From: Cellvibrio sp. pealriver
GTDB taxonomy: Bacteria > Pseudomonadota > Gammaproteobacteria > Pseudomonadales > Cellvibrionaceae
Assembly (NCBI RefSeq): GCF_001183545.1
Contig: NZ_KQ236688.1
Span: 3,794,395 to 3,858,394 of the forward strand
DNA: 64,000 bases
Reading direction: 5' to 3'
In this document: positions 51,752 through 61,149 of the stretch, piece by piece
How the letters are laid out: each line of letters opens with the position of its first letter
How positions within the stretch are numbered: position 1 is the first letter of the stretch
The notes under the pieces: generated by a model
Told to the model about the DNA's origin: nothing
Seen by the model: only the letters and a program-made list of their open reading frames with translations
Database searches by the model: none
Made by a program: the position numbers and the translations under genes

Positions 51752-53869
51752 CTATTGTTTGGTGAGTTGCCACCAGTTGATATTCCAGCCACCTTTTCTC
51801 ACGAAGATCGACAGGTCTTGTTGACCTGCTTGTAGGTTGACGGTGATGCTCACTGTCTGCCAGTTTTGCCAGCCGCCAGTGTTAGGTACAGTCACTACCC
51901 CCAGATCACTTCCGTTTCTGCTCAGCACCAATGTGCCGCCGCTGTAGGGCGATGCCACGCGCACTTGCAGTGTGTAGTTGCCTGCGGTTGGGATGTTGAT
52001 CGGGTAGCTCATCCAATCGTTGTCATCGGTGCTGCCCGCATTGAATCCGCCGCCGGCATCGGTAGTGGTTTCCATACGAATACCGTTGTGGTCTTTAAAC
52101 ATTTCGGCTTCGATACGTTGGCCCACTTCGGCTTTCCAGTTCATCCAGTAGGCGATGCTTTCGTTGCGTACCAGTGGTTGGGTGCTGAATTGCTTGAACC
52201 AGTTTTCGATCTGCGCGGCGCTGGCGTTGCTCACGTTAATGCCGCTCATGCCGCCACCGTTGGATGAGTTGGTCACCATGCCCCAGTTCCAGCTGCTGGT
52301 GTCGCCATTGGAGCCGCCTGCAGATGTGGTTTTCCATGCCCAGTTGGTGGCTGCCCAGCCGTAGCTGTTGTAGATGTCATAGGTTTTGCGCGTCATCTGG
52401 CCGCCATAGCTACCCAGTAGCGTCCAAGGTTGGAACTCACCCACTAAGAAAGGAGTTTGCAGGCCGATGATTTTGTTGCGCCAATCGCAGCTTTCACCGG
52501 TGCCGTTTTGGTTACAGTGCAACCAGTTGGCGTGCATGTTGGCTTGGCCTGCACCGTAGGTGGCGGTGTCGTTCCAGCCCCACAAGCCGGGGTAGAAGTG
52601 CATCCAGGTGGAGACGTTGGTCAGGCCGCGGCTGTTGGGGTTGCCGTAGGCATCGATACCGGAGTTGTGGCCGGGCAGGAGGATGATGGTATCCGGGTCT
52701 TTGGCGCGCACCACGTTGAACAGTTCGTAAGAACGGTTGGCGAGGGTGGTGGCATCGGTTCCCCATGGCTCGTTGAGCAGGTCATAGGCGACCACGGCGC
52801 TGCGGCCACGGTATTTCTGCGCGATCATGTCCCACAGCCATTTGGTGCGATCCCAATAGTTGGCGTTGGTCCAGAGTTGCGCGGCACCCACGCAGCCATC
52901 GTGCTGCTCGGCAGTACCGGCTTGCCCGCCCACGGCACCATGCAGGTCGATGATGGTGTACATGCCGCGTTTTTCCGCTTCATCGATCGCCCAATCCAGA
53001 TACTGCCATGCATCGGCGCGCAGGTTGTAAGGGTTGTATTCGTCTTCGATCAAGCTGTACAAGAACGGAATACGCACCACATTCATACCCATGGCTTTCA
53101 TCATGTCGAAGTCGCGTGTGGTGATGAAGTTGCTGCGGAACACTTTCATCAAACGCTCTTTTTCCGCATTGCCAAAGCGTTGAGACAAGGTGGCTTCCAG
53201 CGTGCATTGGTCGCCAATGCTGCCGTTGTTGGTGGACATAATGCCGCCCATCATCCAGAACTCCTGGATCAACCAGTTGCCGAGGTTGGTGCCGCGCAGG
53301 TCAACACGCTGGTTGTTGTTGGCGTTTACCCACAGATGACCGCTTTGCTTAACGCGCGGTAGCGGTGTCCAGCCTTGGGTTTGGACTGGCACCACACGGA
53401 ACCAGTTAAGGTTAAAACCGCCTGCAGGAATGGCGATACCAAAGCGGCGGGTGCCTGCTGCCAGATTTACGCGCTGCTTGATGGTCGTCCAGGTCTGCCA
53501 GCCGCCGGTGCTGGGTACGGCGATGGTGCCGTAGTTAACTGATCCGCCCGCTTCTTCCAGGCGAATCGTGCCGCCACCGCCTTGACTGGCCACACGGTAT
53601 TCAATGTCATAAGCACCAGCGGTGCTGATGGTGACAGGGTTGTTGCTATAGGCCATCCAGTCATTGGCATCGATCCAGCCGACGTTTTGCCCGCCACCGG
53701 TGTCCGATGTGGTTTCCAGTTGCACACCATTCATATGGCTGTAGGCTTCGGCCTGTATGGTGGTGGGCACTTGTGCATTGCTTAATTGGCTGAGGAAGGC
53801 ACCAGTAAGGCCGAGTGCCAGAGCCGGCCATTTGCGCAGCAAAAGGCCTGTTTTGTGGTTGGTTGTCAT
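51752..53869 (-). CDS. Secreted CBM6-GH5-CBM6 glycosidase
   Basis: ATG 53869 gives 705 residues; a GTG at 53905 would add 12. A Sec signal peptide (LSNA-QVP, about 33) is followed by CBM6 (about 36-165; AYSHMNGVQLETTSDTGGG, ending FNLNWFRV) and a GH5 domain with GTNLGNWLIQEFWMMG. Its acid/base Glu is in DLLNEPWGTD and its nucleophile Glu in LVGEFQPW. A second CBM6 (about 575-705) ends INWWQLT. The GH5 is clearly related to that at 40576-43200 but has flanking CBM6 modules instead of CBM4/9-FN3. It is probably extracellular and acts on beta-glucan (inference). Confidence 0.93.
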   Translation of the reverse strand: MTTNHKTGLLLRKWPALALGLTGAFLSQLSNAQVPTTIQAEAYSHMNGVQLETTSDTGGGQNVGWIDANDWMAYSNNPVTISTAGAYDIEYRVASQGGGGTIRLEEAGGSVNYGTIAVPSTGGWQTWTTIKQRVNLAAGTRRFGIAIPAGGFNLNWFRVVPVQTQGWTPLPRVKQSGHLWVNANNNQRVDLRGTNLGNWLIQEFWMMGGIMSTNNGSIGDQCTLEATLSQRFGNAEKERLMKVFRSNFITTRDFDMMKAMGMNVVRIPFLYSLIEDEYNPYNLRADAWQYLDWAIDEAEKRGMYTIIDLHGAVGGQAGTAEQHDGCVGAAQLWTNANYWDRTKWLWDMIAQKYRGRSAVVAYDLLNEPWGTDATTLANRSYELFNVVRAKDPDTIILLPGHNSGIDAYGNPNSRGLTNVSTWMHFYPGLWGWNDTATYGAGQANMHANWLHCNQNGTGESCDWRNKIIGLQTPFLVGEFQPWTLLGSYGGQMTRKTYDIYNSYGWAATNWAWKTTSAGGSNGDTSSWNWGMVTNSSNGGGMSGINVSNASAAQIENWFKQFSTQPLVRNESIAYWMNWKAEVGQRIEAEMFKDHNGIRMETTTDAGGGFNAGSTDDNDWMSYPINIPTAGNYTLQVRVASPYSGGTLVLSRNGSDLGVVTVPNTGGWQNWQTVSITVNLQAGQQDLSIFVRKGGWNINWWQLTKQ

Positions 53870-54208
53870 TTCAAAGTACCTGTAAAAGTTATTGTTATTG
53901 CTCACAGAGTACGAAAGCCGGGTCCGCTGTTACGACATTCCTTTATTGTTGTTATCGGGGTTTCGCAAGGCTAGGTTAGGGGCGGTGTTGGTGGGTGTCG
54001 TTCGACAGCAGGGGCTGGGGTGAAAAAAATCCCGATGCGAACGGGTTCGACTGTCGAAAAAAAGCTAGTACGCCATTGGCAGAAGGCCTCCCGCGCCATT
54101 TTTTCTGGCTCGATGGCATCATCTTCTATAGTATCCGGCTACAAACTGCCGCCAACAAAAAACAGGATCGGCAAAAAACAACAACTATAAGTACGAGAGG
54201 AGAGCGTC
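53870..54208. promoter_or_regulatory. Divergent GH5 / AraC-regulator control region
   Basis: It contains GTTCGAC at 54000 and 54045, an 8-bp inverted repeat TTCGACAG (54001-54008) / CTGTCGAA (54051-54058), and the palindrome CGAACGGGTTCG at 54038-54049. CGAAC words also occur upstream of the other GH5 gene and a TonB receptor. The divergently encoded AraC protein is a candidate binder. Confidence 0.55.
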
Positions 54209-55420
54209 ATGCAACTTAACCAGGTCGTCTTTAACTTTCACGATGTCATCCTGTTGATGACCGCGATGCTGTGCTGCTTTTTTGCATTGCTGCTGATTGC
54301 GACCAACCCCCCAAAAAACATCAGCAACTATTTTCTGGCGGCCTTTCTGGTTGCCCACGCCTTTATTCCCTTGCATGAGCTGATCCTATGGGGAGCGGAG
54401 TTCAAGTTGCATGTGCGCAACCATTTGCCGCAGGTCTACTTCATTGGCTCCTTTGCTTATTATCTGGATGCGGTGTTGCTGTACTTTTATGTGAAGTCAT
54501 TGGTGTTCCGTGATTTCCACCTCCGCCGCAAGGACTATTTGCACCTGATCCCGTTTGCGCTGTTCGCCGTGTTTATGGTGGTCGCGTTTTATCGCTTTCC
54601 GTCGGATGTGCGTCAGGAGTGGATCAACACTGAGGCGTTTGTGTACAGCCCGGGTTATATCGGTATGGATTTGATGGTGAAAGTCATGCGCGTGGCTTAC
54701 TGTATCGCGGCGTTCCTGCTCATCTTCAAATACAAGGACATCCTCAAAAATACCCACTCCAATATCGAGAAGGTGGATATTCTCTGGCTTAAGATTCTGG
54801 TTGTCGGGTTCACACTGGTCACCTGTATGGAGGCCTTCCTTGCGTTGTCCAAACTGGTTGGCCTGCTTGCGCATTACGATTTCCAGCATCCAGACCCGGA
54901 TGGCAATGTGATCGAATATATCGGCCTGAGTGGTTATTACGCGCTCTTTTTCCTGGTATGCACCTTGGTGTTTACCAGCATGCGCTACTTCAGCAACTTT
55001 GAAGCGGTCAAACAAAAAGAGAACAAAGAGCCGGCCAAAAAGACAACGCAAGAAAAGCTGCTTAACCCCGAATACGCCGCCAAGATCGACAGCGTGATGC
55101 GCTCGCAAAAAACCTATCTCAATCCGGAGCTCACACTGGATATGCTGGCCGATACCCTGGGTATTCCCGCCAAAGATTTATCCATGATTATCAATCGCCA
55201 TTTCAATTTGAACTTCTATGAATTTGTAAATGGCTATCGCATTGAAGAGGCGCAAAAGCGTTTGCTAGATCCGGCGAATAAAGAGAAAACCATCACCGAT
55301 ATTTATCTGGAGGTGGGTTTTAACAGCAAGTCGGTTTTTAATACGTTTTTCAAAAAATTGGTCGGGAAGACCCCATCAGAGTATCGCCAACAGCCAGTGG
55401 ATGCGGCAGTTGCACCTTAA
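54209..55420 (+). CDS. Membrane-anchored AraC-family regulator
   Basis: This 403-residue protein has seven hydrophobic segments in residues 1-270 (for example FHDVILLMTAMLCCFFALLL and IGLSGYYALFFLVCTLVFTS) followed by a basic linker. A C-terminal AraC domain (about 300-400) has LTLDMLADTLGIPAKDLSMI and ITDIYLEVGFNSKSVFNTFF. Such one-component membrane regulators sense an envelope signal and act on nearby genes. It has a GAGGAG ribosome binding site. It is divergent from GH5 and 32 bases upstream of a TonB receptor, so control of glucan uptake genes is likely. Confidence 0.9.
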   Translation: MQLNQVVFNFHDVILLMTAMLCCFFALLLIATNPPKNISNYFLAAFLVAHAFIPLHELILWGAEFKLHVRNHLPQVYFIGSFAYYLDAVLLYFYVKSLVFRDFHLRRKDYLHLIPFALFAVFMVVAFYRFPSDVRQEWINTEAFVYSPGYIGMDLMVKVMRVAYCIAAFLLIFKYKDILKNTHSNIEKVDILWLKILVVGFTLVTCMEAFLALSKLVGLLAHYDFQHPDPDGNVIEYIGLSGYYALFFLVCTLVFTSMRYFSNFEAVKQKENKEPAKKTTQEKLLNPEYAAKIDSVMRSQKTYLNPELTLDMLADTLGIPAKDLSMIINRHFNLNFYEFVNGYRIEEAQKRLLDPANKEKTITDIYLEVGFNSKSVFNTFFKKLVGKTPSEYRQQPVDAAVAP

Positions 55421-55452
55421 TTTATTATTCATTACAACAAGAGCACTCACTC

Positions 55453-57660
55453 ATGACTTACACATCTAGCTTGGGAAGAACTTATCTGCGTAATCCATTG
55501 TTTATTACGTGCACCCTTTTACCAATGATTAGCGCTCCATTGGCTTTAGCCGACACAACTGCATCCGTAGAAGAGGTTGTGGTGACCGCGTCCAAGCGCA
55601 ACCAAAGCCTGCAGGATTTTTCCGGATCGGTCAGTGTAGTGAATGATTTTTCCGGGATTAAAAATCTGGGCGATATTGCCGCACAGGTGCCGGGTTTTTC
55701 GCTGGTAGATGTAGGCCCGCGCAACCCCGCCGTATTAATTATGCGCGGTTTGCGCTTGGATGAAATTGGCTCCAATGATTTGGGCGGCGATGGCTCTGCC
55801 ATTGCGAGCTACGTGGATAACATTCCGCTGCAAGGCTACTTCGTGCCGCCCGCATTCAGTTTAAAAGATTTGCAGCAAGTCGAAGTGTTGCGCGGGCCGC
55901 AAGGCACACTCTACGGCAATGCATCGATTGGCGGTTTGATTCGTTATGTGACAGCAAAACCGGATGTAGAAAAATATTCTGTGCGCGTGAGTGGCGAATT
56001 ATCGCAAACTGATCACAGTGATGACCTGAATTACGATTCTGATCTGGTGGTGAATACGCCCTTAATTGAAGACACTCTTGCACTGCGCCTGATGTTGGGC
56101 AAAACCGAAAATGCCGGATTTATCGATAACCCCTATTTATTATCCGGCGCACAAGACGATATTAATGACGATGAAACCAAGCAGGCGCGCATCAGTTTGC
56201 TGTGGCAAGCAAGTGACAATTTCTCGCTCAACAGCAGTTATCACTATCAAAAAATCAATGTAGGCGACCGCCAGGCTACGAACGAAAGTTTTACTGGTGA
56301 TGAGTACGCCGCATCCAGCCGTTATTTGCAGCCGATGCAAGGCGAATTGCAATTGGCGAGTATCGATGCCAATTATGAAATGCCTTGGGCAACGCTCACC
56401 GCCAGCCTGAATCACTACGACTATGCACACCATGAGCGTGCAGACCAAACCGATTTGTACATTGGTCTTGACCCGACTGTGGAGTACTACAACCTTTACG
56501 AGAATCTCTCTGCGTATAACGCGAGTGATATTGATATTGTAAAAGACAGTGCGGAATTGCGTTTGGTATCACCTGATAACCAACGTTTGCGCTGGTTGGT
56601 CGGTGCGTTTTATAGCCGCGATGATCTGGATGCCTACATGGGTGATTACACCCCCGGTCTGGGCGAGTTTTTTGAAATGGATTTACCCGGTGATCTGGAA
56701 TATCTCGCCACCCAAACCGAAACGCTGGATGAGTACTCTACCTACGCTGAAGTCACTTACGATCTCACCGAAAAATGGGAGGCAACTGTCGGTGCGCGCC
56801 ATTTCCGGTATGACGATGATCTTGATGTATGCATCAGCTATTTTCCTGGTCCCATTGAGGATTGCAGCAATGGCGATGACGTTAGCAAAGACACGCTCGG
56901 AAAATTCAGTACCAGCTATAAATTCAGCGACGATAAAAAAATCTATTTTCTCGCTGCAGAAGGGTATCGCCGCGGCGGTGCCAATACGGCTCCAGCAGAG
57001 GTACTCAACAATCGCTTCTATCGCCCGGATGTTGCTACCAATTACGAACTCGGTTTCCACTCCCTATGGTTGGCGCAGCGCCTGGAATTAAATGCAGCAC
57101 TGTTCAATATCGAGTGGGATGATTTGCAAGTTCAGTTGGAAACAGTCGATGGCCGCACGGCGTGGGATAACGCCGGTAAAGCGCGCACCAAGGGCATTGA
57201 ATTTGATGTATCGGCACAATTGAGCGATGCCTTTGCCCTGCACGCGGGCTATGCCTATACCGATGCAGAAATTACCGAATCGGTTGCGGAGATAGGCGTG
57301 TATAACGGCAACCAATTGCCCGGCTCACCGCGCACGCAGTGGAGTCTCTCGCTGGATTTCAATCAGGAATTCAATGGCACATTGTGGGATGCCAGTATTG
57401 GCGTGAACCGCATTGGTGATGTTGCTACAGCGCTTAATCCTGAGTTTTCCAACTATCAAAAGCTGGACTCCTACAGTATCGCCAGTGCACGCGTTGGTGT
57501 AACACGGGGTAATTGGCGATTGGGTGCCTTCGTGAATAATATCGACAATACGCGCGCCATCACGAGTGGCCGTGCAGATGATTTTTTTGGCGAGCAAGGC
57601 CAGTTTGAATACATCACCCGCCCACGCACGATTGGTTTGTCGGTGAGCTATCAGTATTAA
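55453..57660 (+). CDS. TonB-dependent outer-membrane receptor, compact
   Basis: This 735-residue protein has a signal peptide (PLALA-D, about 34), TonB box EEVVVTASKRNQ, plug with LIMRGLRLDEIGSNDLGG and QVEVLRGPQGTLYGNASIG, and a beta-barrel ending GLSVSYQY. It is shorter than the receptor at 43756-46455 and only distantly similar. It starts 32 bases after the AraC regulator and is probably co-transcribed with it. Ligand is unknown; context suggests an oligosaccharide. Confidence 0.93.
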   Translation: MTYTSSLGRTYLRNPLFITCTLLPMISAPLALADTTASVEEVVVTASKRNQSLQDFSGSVSVVNDFSGIKNLGDIAAQVPGFSLVDVGPRNPAVLIMRGLRLDEIGSNDLGGDGSAIASYVDNIPLQGYFVPPAFSLKDLQQVEVLRGPQGTLYGNASIGGLIRYVTAKPDVEKYSVRVSGELSQTDHSDDLNYDSDLVVNTPLIEDTLALRLMLGKTENAGFIDNPYLLSGAQDDINDDETKQARISLLWQASDNFSLNSSYHYQKINVGDRQATNESFTGDEYAASSRYLQPMQGELQLASIDANYEMPWATLTASLNHYDYAHHERADQTDLYIGLDPTVEYYNLYENLSAYNASDIDIVKDSAELRLVSPDNQRLRWLVGAFYSRDDLDAYMGDYTPGLGEFFEMDLPGDLEYLATQTETLDEYSTYAEVTYDLTEKWEATVGARHFRYDDDLDVCISYFPGPIEDCSNGDDVSKDTLGKFSTSYKFSDDKKIYFLAAEGYRRGGANTAPAEVLNNRFYRPDVATNYELGFHSLWLAQRLELNAALFNIEWDDLQVQLETVDGRTAWDNAGKARTKGIEFDVSAQLSDAFALHAGYAYTDAEITESVAEIGVYNGNQLPGSPRTQWSLSLDFNQEFNGTLWDASIGVNRIGDVATALNPEFSNYQKLDSYSIASARVGVTRGNWRLGAFVNNIDNTRAITSGRADDFFGEQGQFEYITRPRTIGLSVSYQY

Positions 57661-57864
57661 TGTGCTCGTGATGCGTGTTGGCAACTCATATGGCAGTTGC
57701 CTGCGCATGTGCATTTTATGATCTATGCTTGCCTTGCGATATTTGTGATCGTCCTATTTACGGCTGCTTTCTGGGAAGAAGGCGGCACACAATCAAAAAG
57801 CCGTTATTTTTGATGTGATGATCATTTAGGGAATTCACACACTTAATTAACAGGAATATTCAAT

Positions 57865-58464
57865 ATGGCAGCAGAAAAGAAAAAAACAGAAAAGAAAGCA
57901 GCAGAGAAAAAGACTGCGAAAAAAGTTGTTGCGACAGTCGCGAAGGCAGCAAAAACGCCAGTGAAAAAAGGTAAGAAAAAAACCGAAAGCGATTACAGTG
58001 TTGAAATTAATGTCCCAAGAGGCGGTCAGGTTATCCAGAATTTTAACTTGGTACCTGCATTCCCAACCGCGACTGGGGCAGGGGATTGGATTTTTTCAGA
58101 GCCCGGCAGCACAACAGACATTACAGGTTTAACTGTACGCTTTCAGTTAAATCCATCTGCGCTGGAGCGCACCTTCGAACGTGCAATTTTAGTGGTCAGC
58201 ATGCAGCAAAATCCGGCCACTAATGGAACCTGGCGTTTTGCATTAGATGGCGTTGCTACCGCCGATGGTGATTGTGATCCAGACAACGACATTGTTGTAG
58301 AGGTCATTGATAACGGGTTTACTCTGCTGATTTACGTGCAAGTACTGGAAAACTCAGAGGAAATGATCCCGTTCCAGTTTGTAGCGTCGTTTACAGATGC
58401 AGTGACTGGCGCTGTATCTATATATCAGTCGCAAGATCCAACAATTTACCCCAAGAGACCTTAA
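57865..58464 (+). CDS. Lys/Ala-rich-tailed protein with beta-type domain, unknown
   Basis: This 199-residue protein's first 42 residues are almost only Lys, Ala, Glu and Thr (AEKKKTEKKAAEKK, TAKKVVATVAKAAKTP), like histone-H1/AlgP-type tails. The rest is an acidic beta-rich domain (YSVEINVPRGGQVIQNFNLV, VRFQLNPSALERTFERAILV, FTLLIYVQVLENSEEMIPF) without a signal peptide. I know no family for the combination. An AGGA ribosome binding site precedes ATG 57865. Its stop overlaps by four bases the stop of the convergent Ser/Thr kinase gene; a substrate relationship is speculative. Confidence 0.75.
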   Translation: MAAEKKKTEKKAAEKKTAKKVVATVAKAAKTPVKKGKKKTESDYSVEINVPRGGQVIQNFNLVPAFPTATGAGDWIFSEPGSTTDITGLTVRFQLNPSALERTFERAILVVSMQQNPATNGTWRFALDGVATADGDCDPDNDIVVEVIDNGFTLLIYVQVLENSEEMIPFQFVASFTDAVTGAVSIYQSQDPTIYPKRP

Positions 58465-61142
58465 CGTAAAGATTCGGGGCATCTATTTGATGCCCCTGTG
58501 CTGTTTATCAGGTGAATGAAGCTTTCTTTTTTGCAAAGAGAATCGAACCAAGAAAAGCTGAACCAAGCAGGGTGCATTCCATTTTTTAATGAAATTGAGA
58601 TATTCAAAATTGCCGATGAATCATTATTGGCGAGCGTGTGAACTAGAGCTGCGGTATAAGCGGTTTCTATATTCTGTGGATCTAATTTTTCCAATTCTCT
58701 GAGAGAGAGCAATGCTTTTTCGATTTGCCCTATATGGGCATATGCCTGTGCGAGCCTTAGATGGTGCTCGCTTAAATATGCATTTTTTTCTAATGTAGAT
58801 ATTATGCTGCTATAAATCACCTGTGATTCGGCAATCTCACCTTTCAGATTATAGGCGTCCGCTTTATTTAATTTGTGAGCCGTATTTTGAGGGTCAAGTT
58901 TTTCAGCTTGAGAAAACTCTTCAATCGCTTTGTCAAAATTTTGTGACAGTAAATAACATAGGCCAAGATTTCCACGGTTATAAATGTCATTCGGATTTTC
59001 ATTAACGGCTACTTCAAACGCTTTTTTTGCACTTTCAATGTTCCCTTCAAGTAACTCTATTAATCCGTACAGGCTATGAACTTTATAGTTCTTAGGCGCC
59101 ATGAGCATTGCTTGTTTCAGAGTTTCTTTGGCGTTCAGCATGTTGCCAGCGTAACGATAGGAATTTGATAGTCCAATTAAATTCTTCACACTATTTTTTG
59201 AACTGACTGCTTTTTTGTAGAGTGTGATGGCGGCATCAAATTTATTTTGAGCATTCATTAGGTATGCTGTTAGTGCATTTATTGATGATTGATTGGCATC
59301 AATGGCTTTTATTTTTGAAATTGTTTCTTGTGCTTCCAGAAAGTTTCTTTGCGCAGTTTGCAAATAAAAGGTGTTGTATAAAAAAATTATGTGATCGTTT
59401 TTTGTGTTGCCTTTATCAAGTAGCAATTCAATTTTACTTAAAATGTCTGATGATTGCGTCTCATGGTACAAGTCAAGACCTATTTCGCTGAATAGGGACT
59501 GCGTTGTTGAAAGTTTTTGTGTGTTTTTGCTCAGCGTTTCGATGCTATTAAACAGGGCTTCGCTCGCACCTTTCTCATAGTATGAAACGTTAACCGATAG
59601 TAATTTCTCATACTCCCCTTGATTCAGTTGTTCAAAGGAACTTGAAAGACTGCTTTTATACATCCCGCCCACATTAGATTGTACTATCCCTGCTATTGAT
59701 AAGTAGTTCTCGGTGAGGATGTCAATGGTCTTGGTGTCATGCGCCTTTAAGCGGCTATTAGGGATGCTATTTTCAGGTGTGAGCCGTGATAGCCTGATTG
59801 TACATGTCTCAATTTTACACTGAAGCTCAGTGGTAATTAATTCATCTGCTGCGGTTGCATTGCGAACCGTTTCATTATCCCCATTTACGTCCACCACTTC
59901 TTCTCTAGGGATTAAATAGTACCCGTCCAATTGAATAATGCTTTGTTGAATCGCATCATAAACAGCCTCTTTCACAAGCTCTTGCTGTGACTCCTGCATT
60001 CCCTCTGCAATCATCTTTGGTGGAATGACAGCTACATACTTTGGCGGCTTCGGTTGTAGTTGCCACGCCATCACACCCGCAACAATCAACATGCTGATAG
60101 CGGCTGAACTCACCGTAATAATATTGGCGGCGATGAATTGTTTAATTTTTTGCCATGCCGATACTTTCGGAATCGTCGGTGATGCAGCAAATCGCGTTTC
60201 AAATGTCGGGTGATCTTGTGTGTGCGATGAGCGGGTGTTTGCCGATGGCGCGATCAGCGCCTGGGTTTCATCGCCCAGCGCGGTTTCTTGCCAGCGCAAG
60301 GTTTTTAGTTTTTCAAATTGCGCGGCAACCCAATGGGTATTGTCCGGGCGCTTGTCCGGGTCTTTGCTGAGTAATTGGCCGAGCAACTCAATCAATTCTG
60401 CCGGTAAATCAGGGTTGTATTTATGTGGCGCGGTGGGCGGGTGGGAAATAATCCGCTGCATGGTTTGCAGTTTGTTGTTGGTATCGCCAAATGGATGCGC
60501 GCCGCACAATAATTGGTAGGCCAGAATACCCAGTGAAAATAAATCGCTCTTGAAGGTGATGGCTTCGCCCATCGCCTGCTCGGGCGACATAGAGCAATAA
60601 CTGCCTGCAATGTGATCGGTCAGGGTGCCTTTAAAGTCTTGCGATTTTGCGATGCCAAGGTCAGTGATTTTTGCCTGGCCGCGTTTATTGATGAGGATGT
60701 TTTCGGTTTTTAAATCGCGGTGGATGATGCCGGTGTCGTGCGCCGCTGCGAGCCCTTCGGCAATTTGTGCTAGCCACTGCAAACGCTGTGCAATCGGCGC
60801 GATGTGCTCGCGCAAATAAGTTTGCAGGTTTTGCCCGTCCACCAATTCCATCACCAGCGCCAGTTGGTCGTGCGCTTCAATGTAATCGTAAATCTGCACG
60901 ATGTTCGGGTGATTTAATTTGGCAAGCAGCAAGGCCTCGCGTTTGAATCGCTCAACGTAGTGCGCCTCAAATAATTCGGTGCGTAAACATTTCACCGCGA
61001 CCTCGCGCTCCAGCTTGGTGTCGCGCGCGCGATACACCAAACCCATACCGCCGCGCCCAATGCAATTGCGCAGCTCATAGTGGCCGATGCGCAGTGGCTC
61101 GGTTGTGCTGGTGTGCGAGGGTGGCGGGTTAGAGCTATTCAT
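58461..61142 (-). CDS. Ser/Thr protein kinase with TPR sensor region
   Basis: This 893-residue protein has an N-terminal Hanks-type kinase domain (about 20-285): glycine loop GRGGMGLVYRA, Lys51 in VAVKCL, HRDLKTEN, DLG in place of DFG, and SPEQ. All catalytic residues are present. One membrane helix (IITVSSAAISMLIVAGVMAW, about 340-362) leads to a region with at least six TPR-like repeats (for example NPNDIYNRGNLGLCYLLSQN and AYNLKGEIAESQVIYSSI). The FHA gene lies seven bases upstream in the same operon, a classic phospho-Thr writer/reader pair. Confidence 0.93.
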   Translation of the reverse strand: MNSSNPPPSHTSTTEPLRIGHYELRNCIGRGGMGLVYRARDTKLEREVAVKCLRTELFEAHYVERFKREALLLAKLNHPNIVQIYDYIEAHDQLALVMELVDGQNLQTYLREHIAPIAQRLQWLAQIAEGLAAAHDTGIIHRDLKTENILINKRGQAKITDLGIAKSQDFKGTLTDHIAGSYCSMSPEQAMGEAITFKSDLFSLGILAYQLLCGAHPFGDTNNKLQTMQRIISHPPTAPHKYNPDLPAELIELLGQLLSKDPDKRPDNTHWVAAQFEKLKTLRWQETALGDETQALIAPSANTRSSHTQDHPTFETRFAASPTIPKVSAWQKIKQFIAANIITVSSAAISMLIVAGVMAWQLQPKPPKYVAVIPPKMIAEGMQESQQELVKEAVYDAIQQSIIQLDGYYLIPREEVVDVNGDNETVRNATAADELITTELQCKIETCTIRLSRLTPENSIPNSRLKAHDTKTIDILTENYLSIAGIVQSNVGGMYKSSLSSSFEQLNQGEYEKLLSVNVSYYEKGASEALFNSIETLSKNTQKLSTTQSLFSEIGLDLYHETQSSDILSKIELLLDKGNTKNDHIIFLYNTFYLQTAQRNFLEAQETISKIKAIDANQSSINALTAYLMNAQNKFDAAITLYKKAVSSKNSVKNLIGLSNSYRYAGNMLNAKETLKQAMLMAPKNYKVHSLYGLIELLEGNIESAKKAFEVAVNENPNDIYNRGNLGLCYLLSQNFDKAIEEFSQAEKLDPQNTAHKLNKADAYNLKGEIAESQVIYSSIISTLEKNAYLSEHHLRLAQAYAHIGQIEKALLSLRELEKLDPQNIETAYTAALVHTLANNDSSAILNISISLKNGMHPAWFSFSWFDSLCKKESFIHLINSTGASNRCPESLR

Positions 61143-61149
61143 TCAGCGA

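Noticed and set aside
52457..53362. 301-codon frame antisense to the second GH5 gene
   Set aside because: Explained by codon bias of the GH5 gene on the other strand; Val/Gly/His-rich with no domain.
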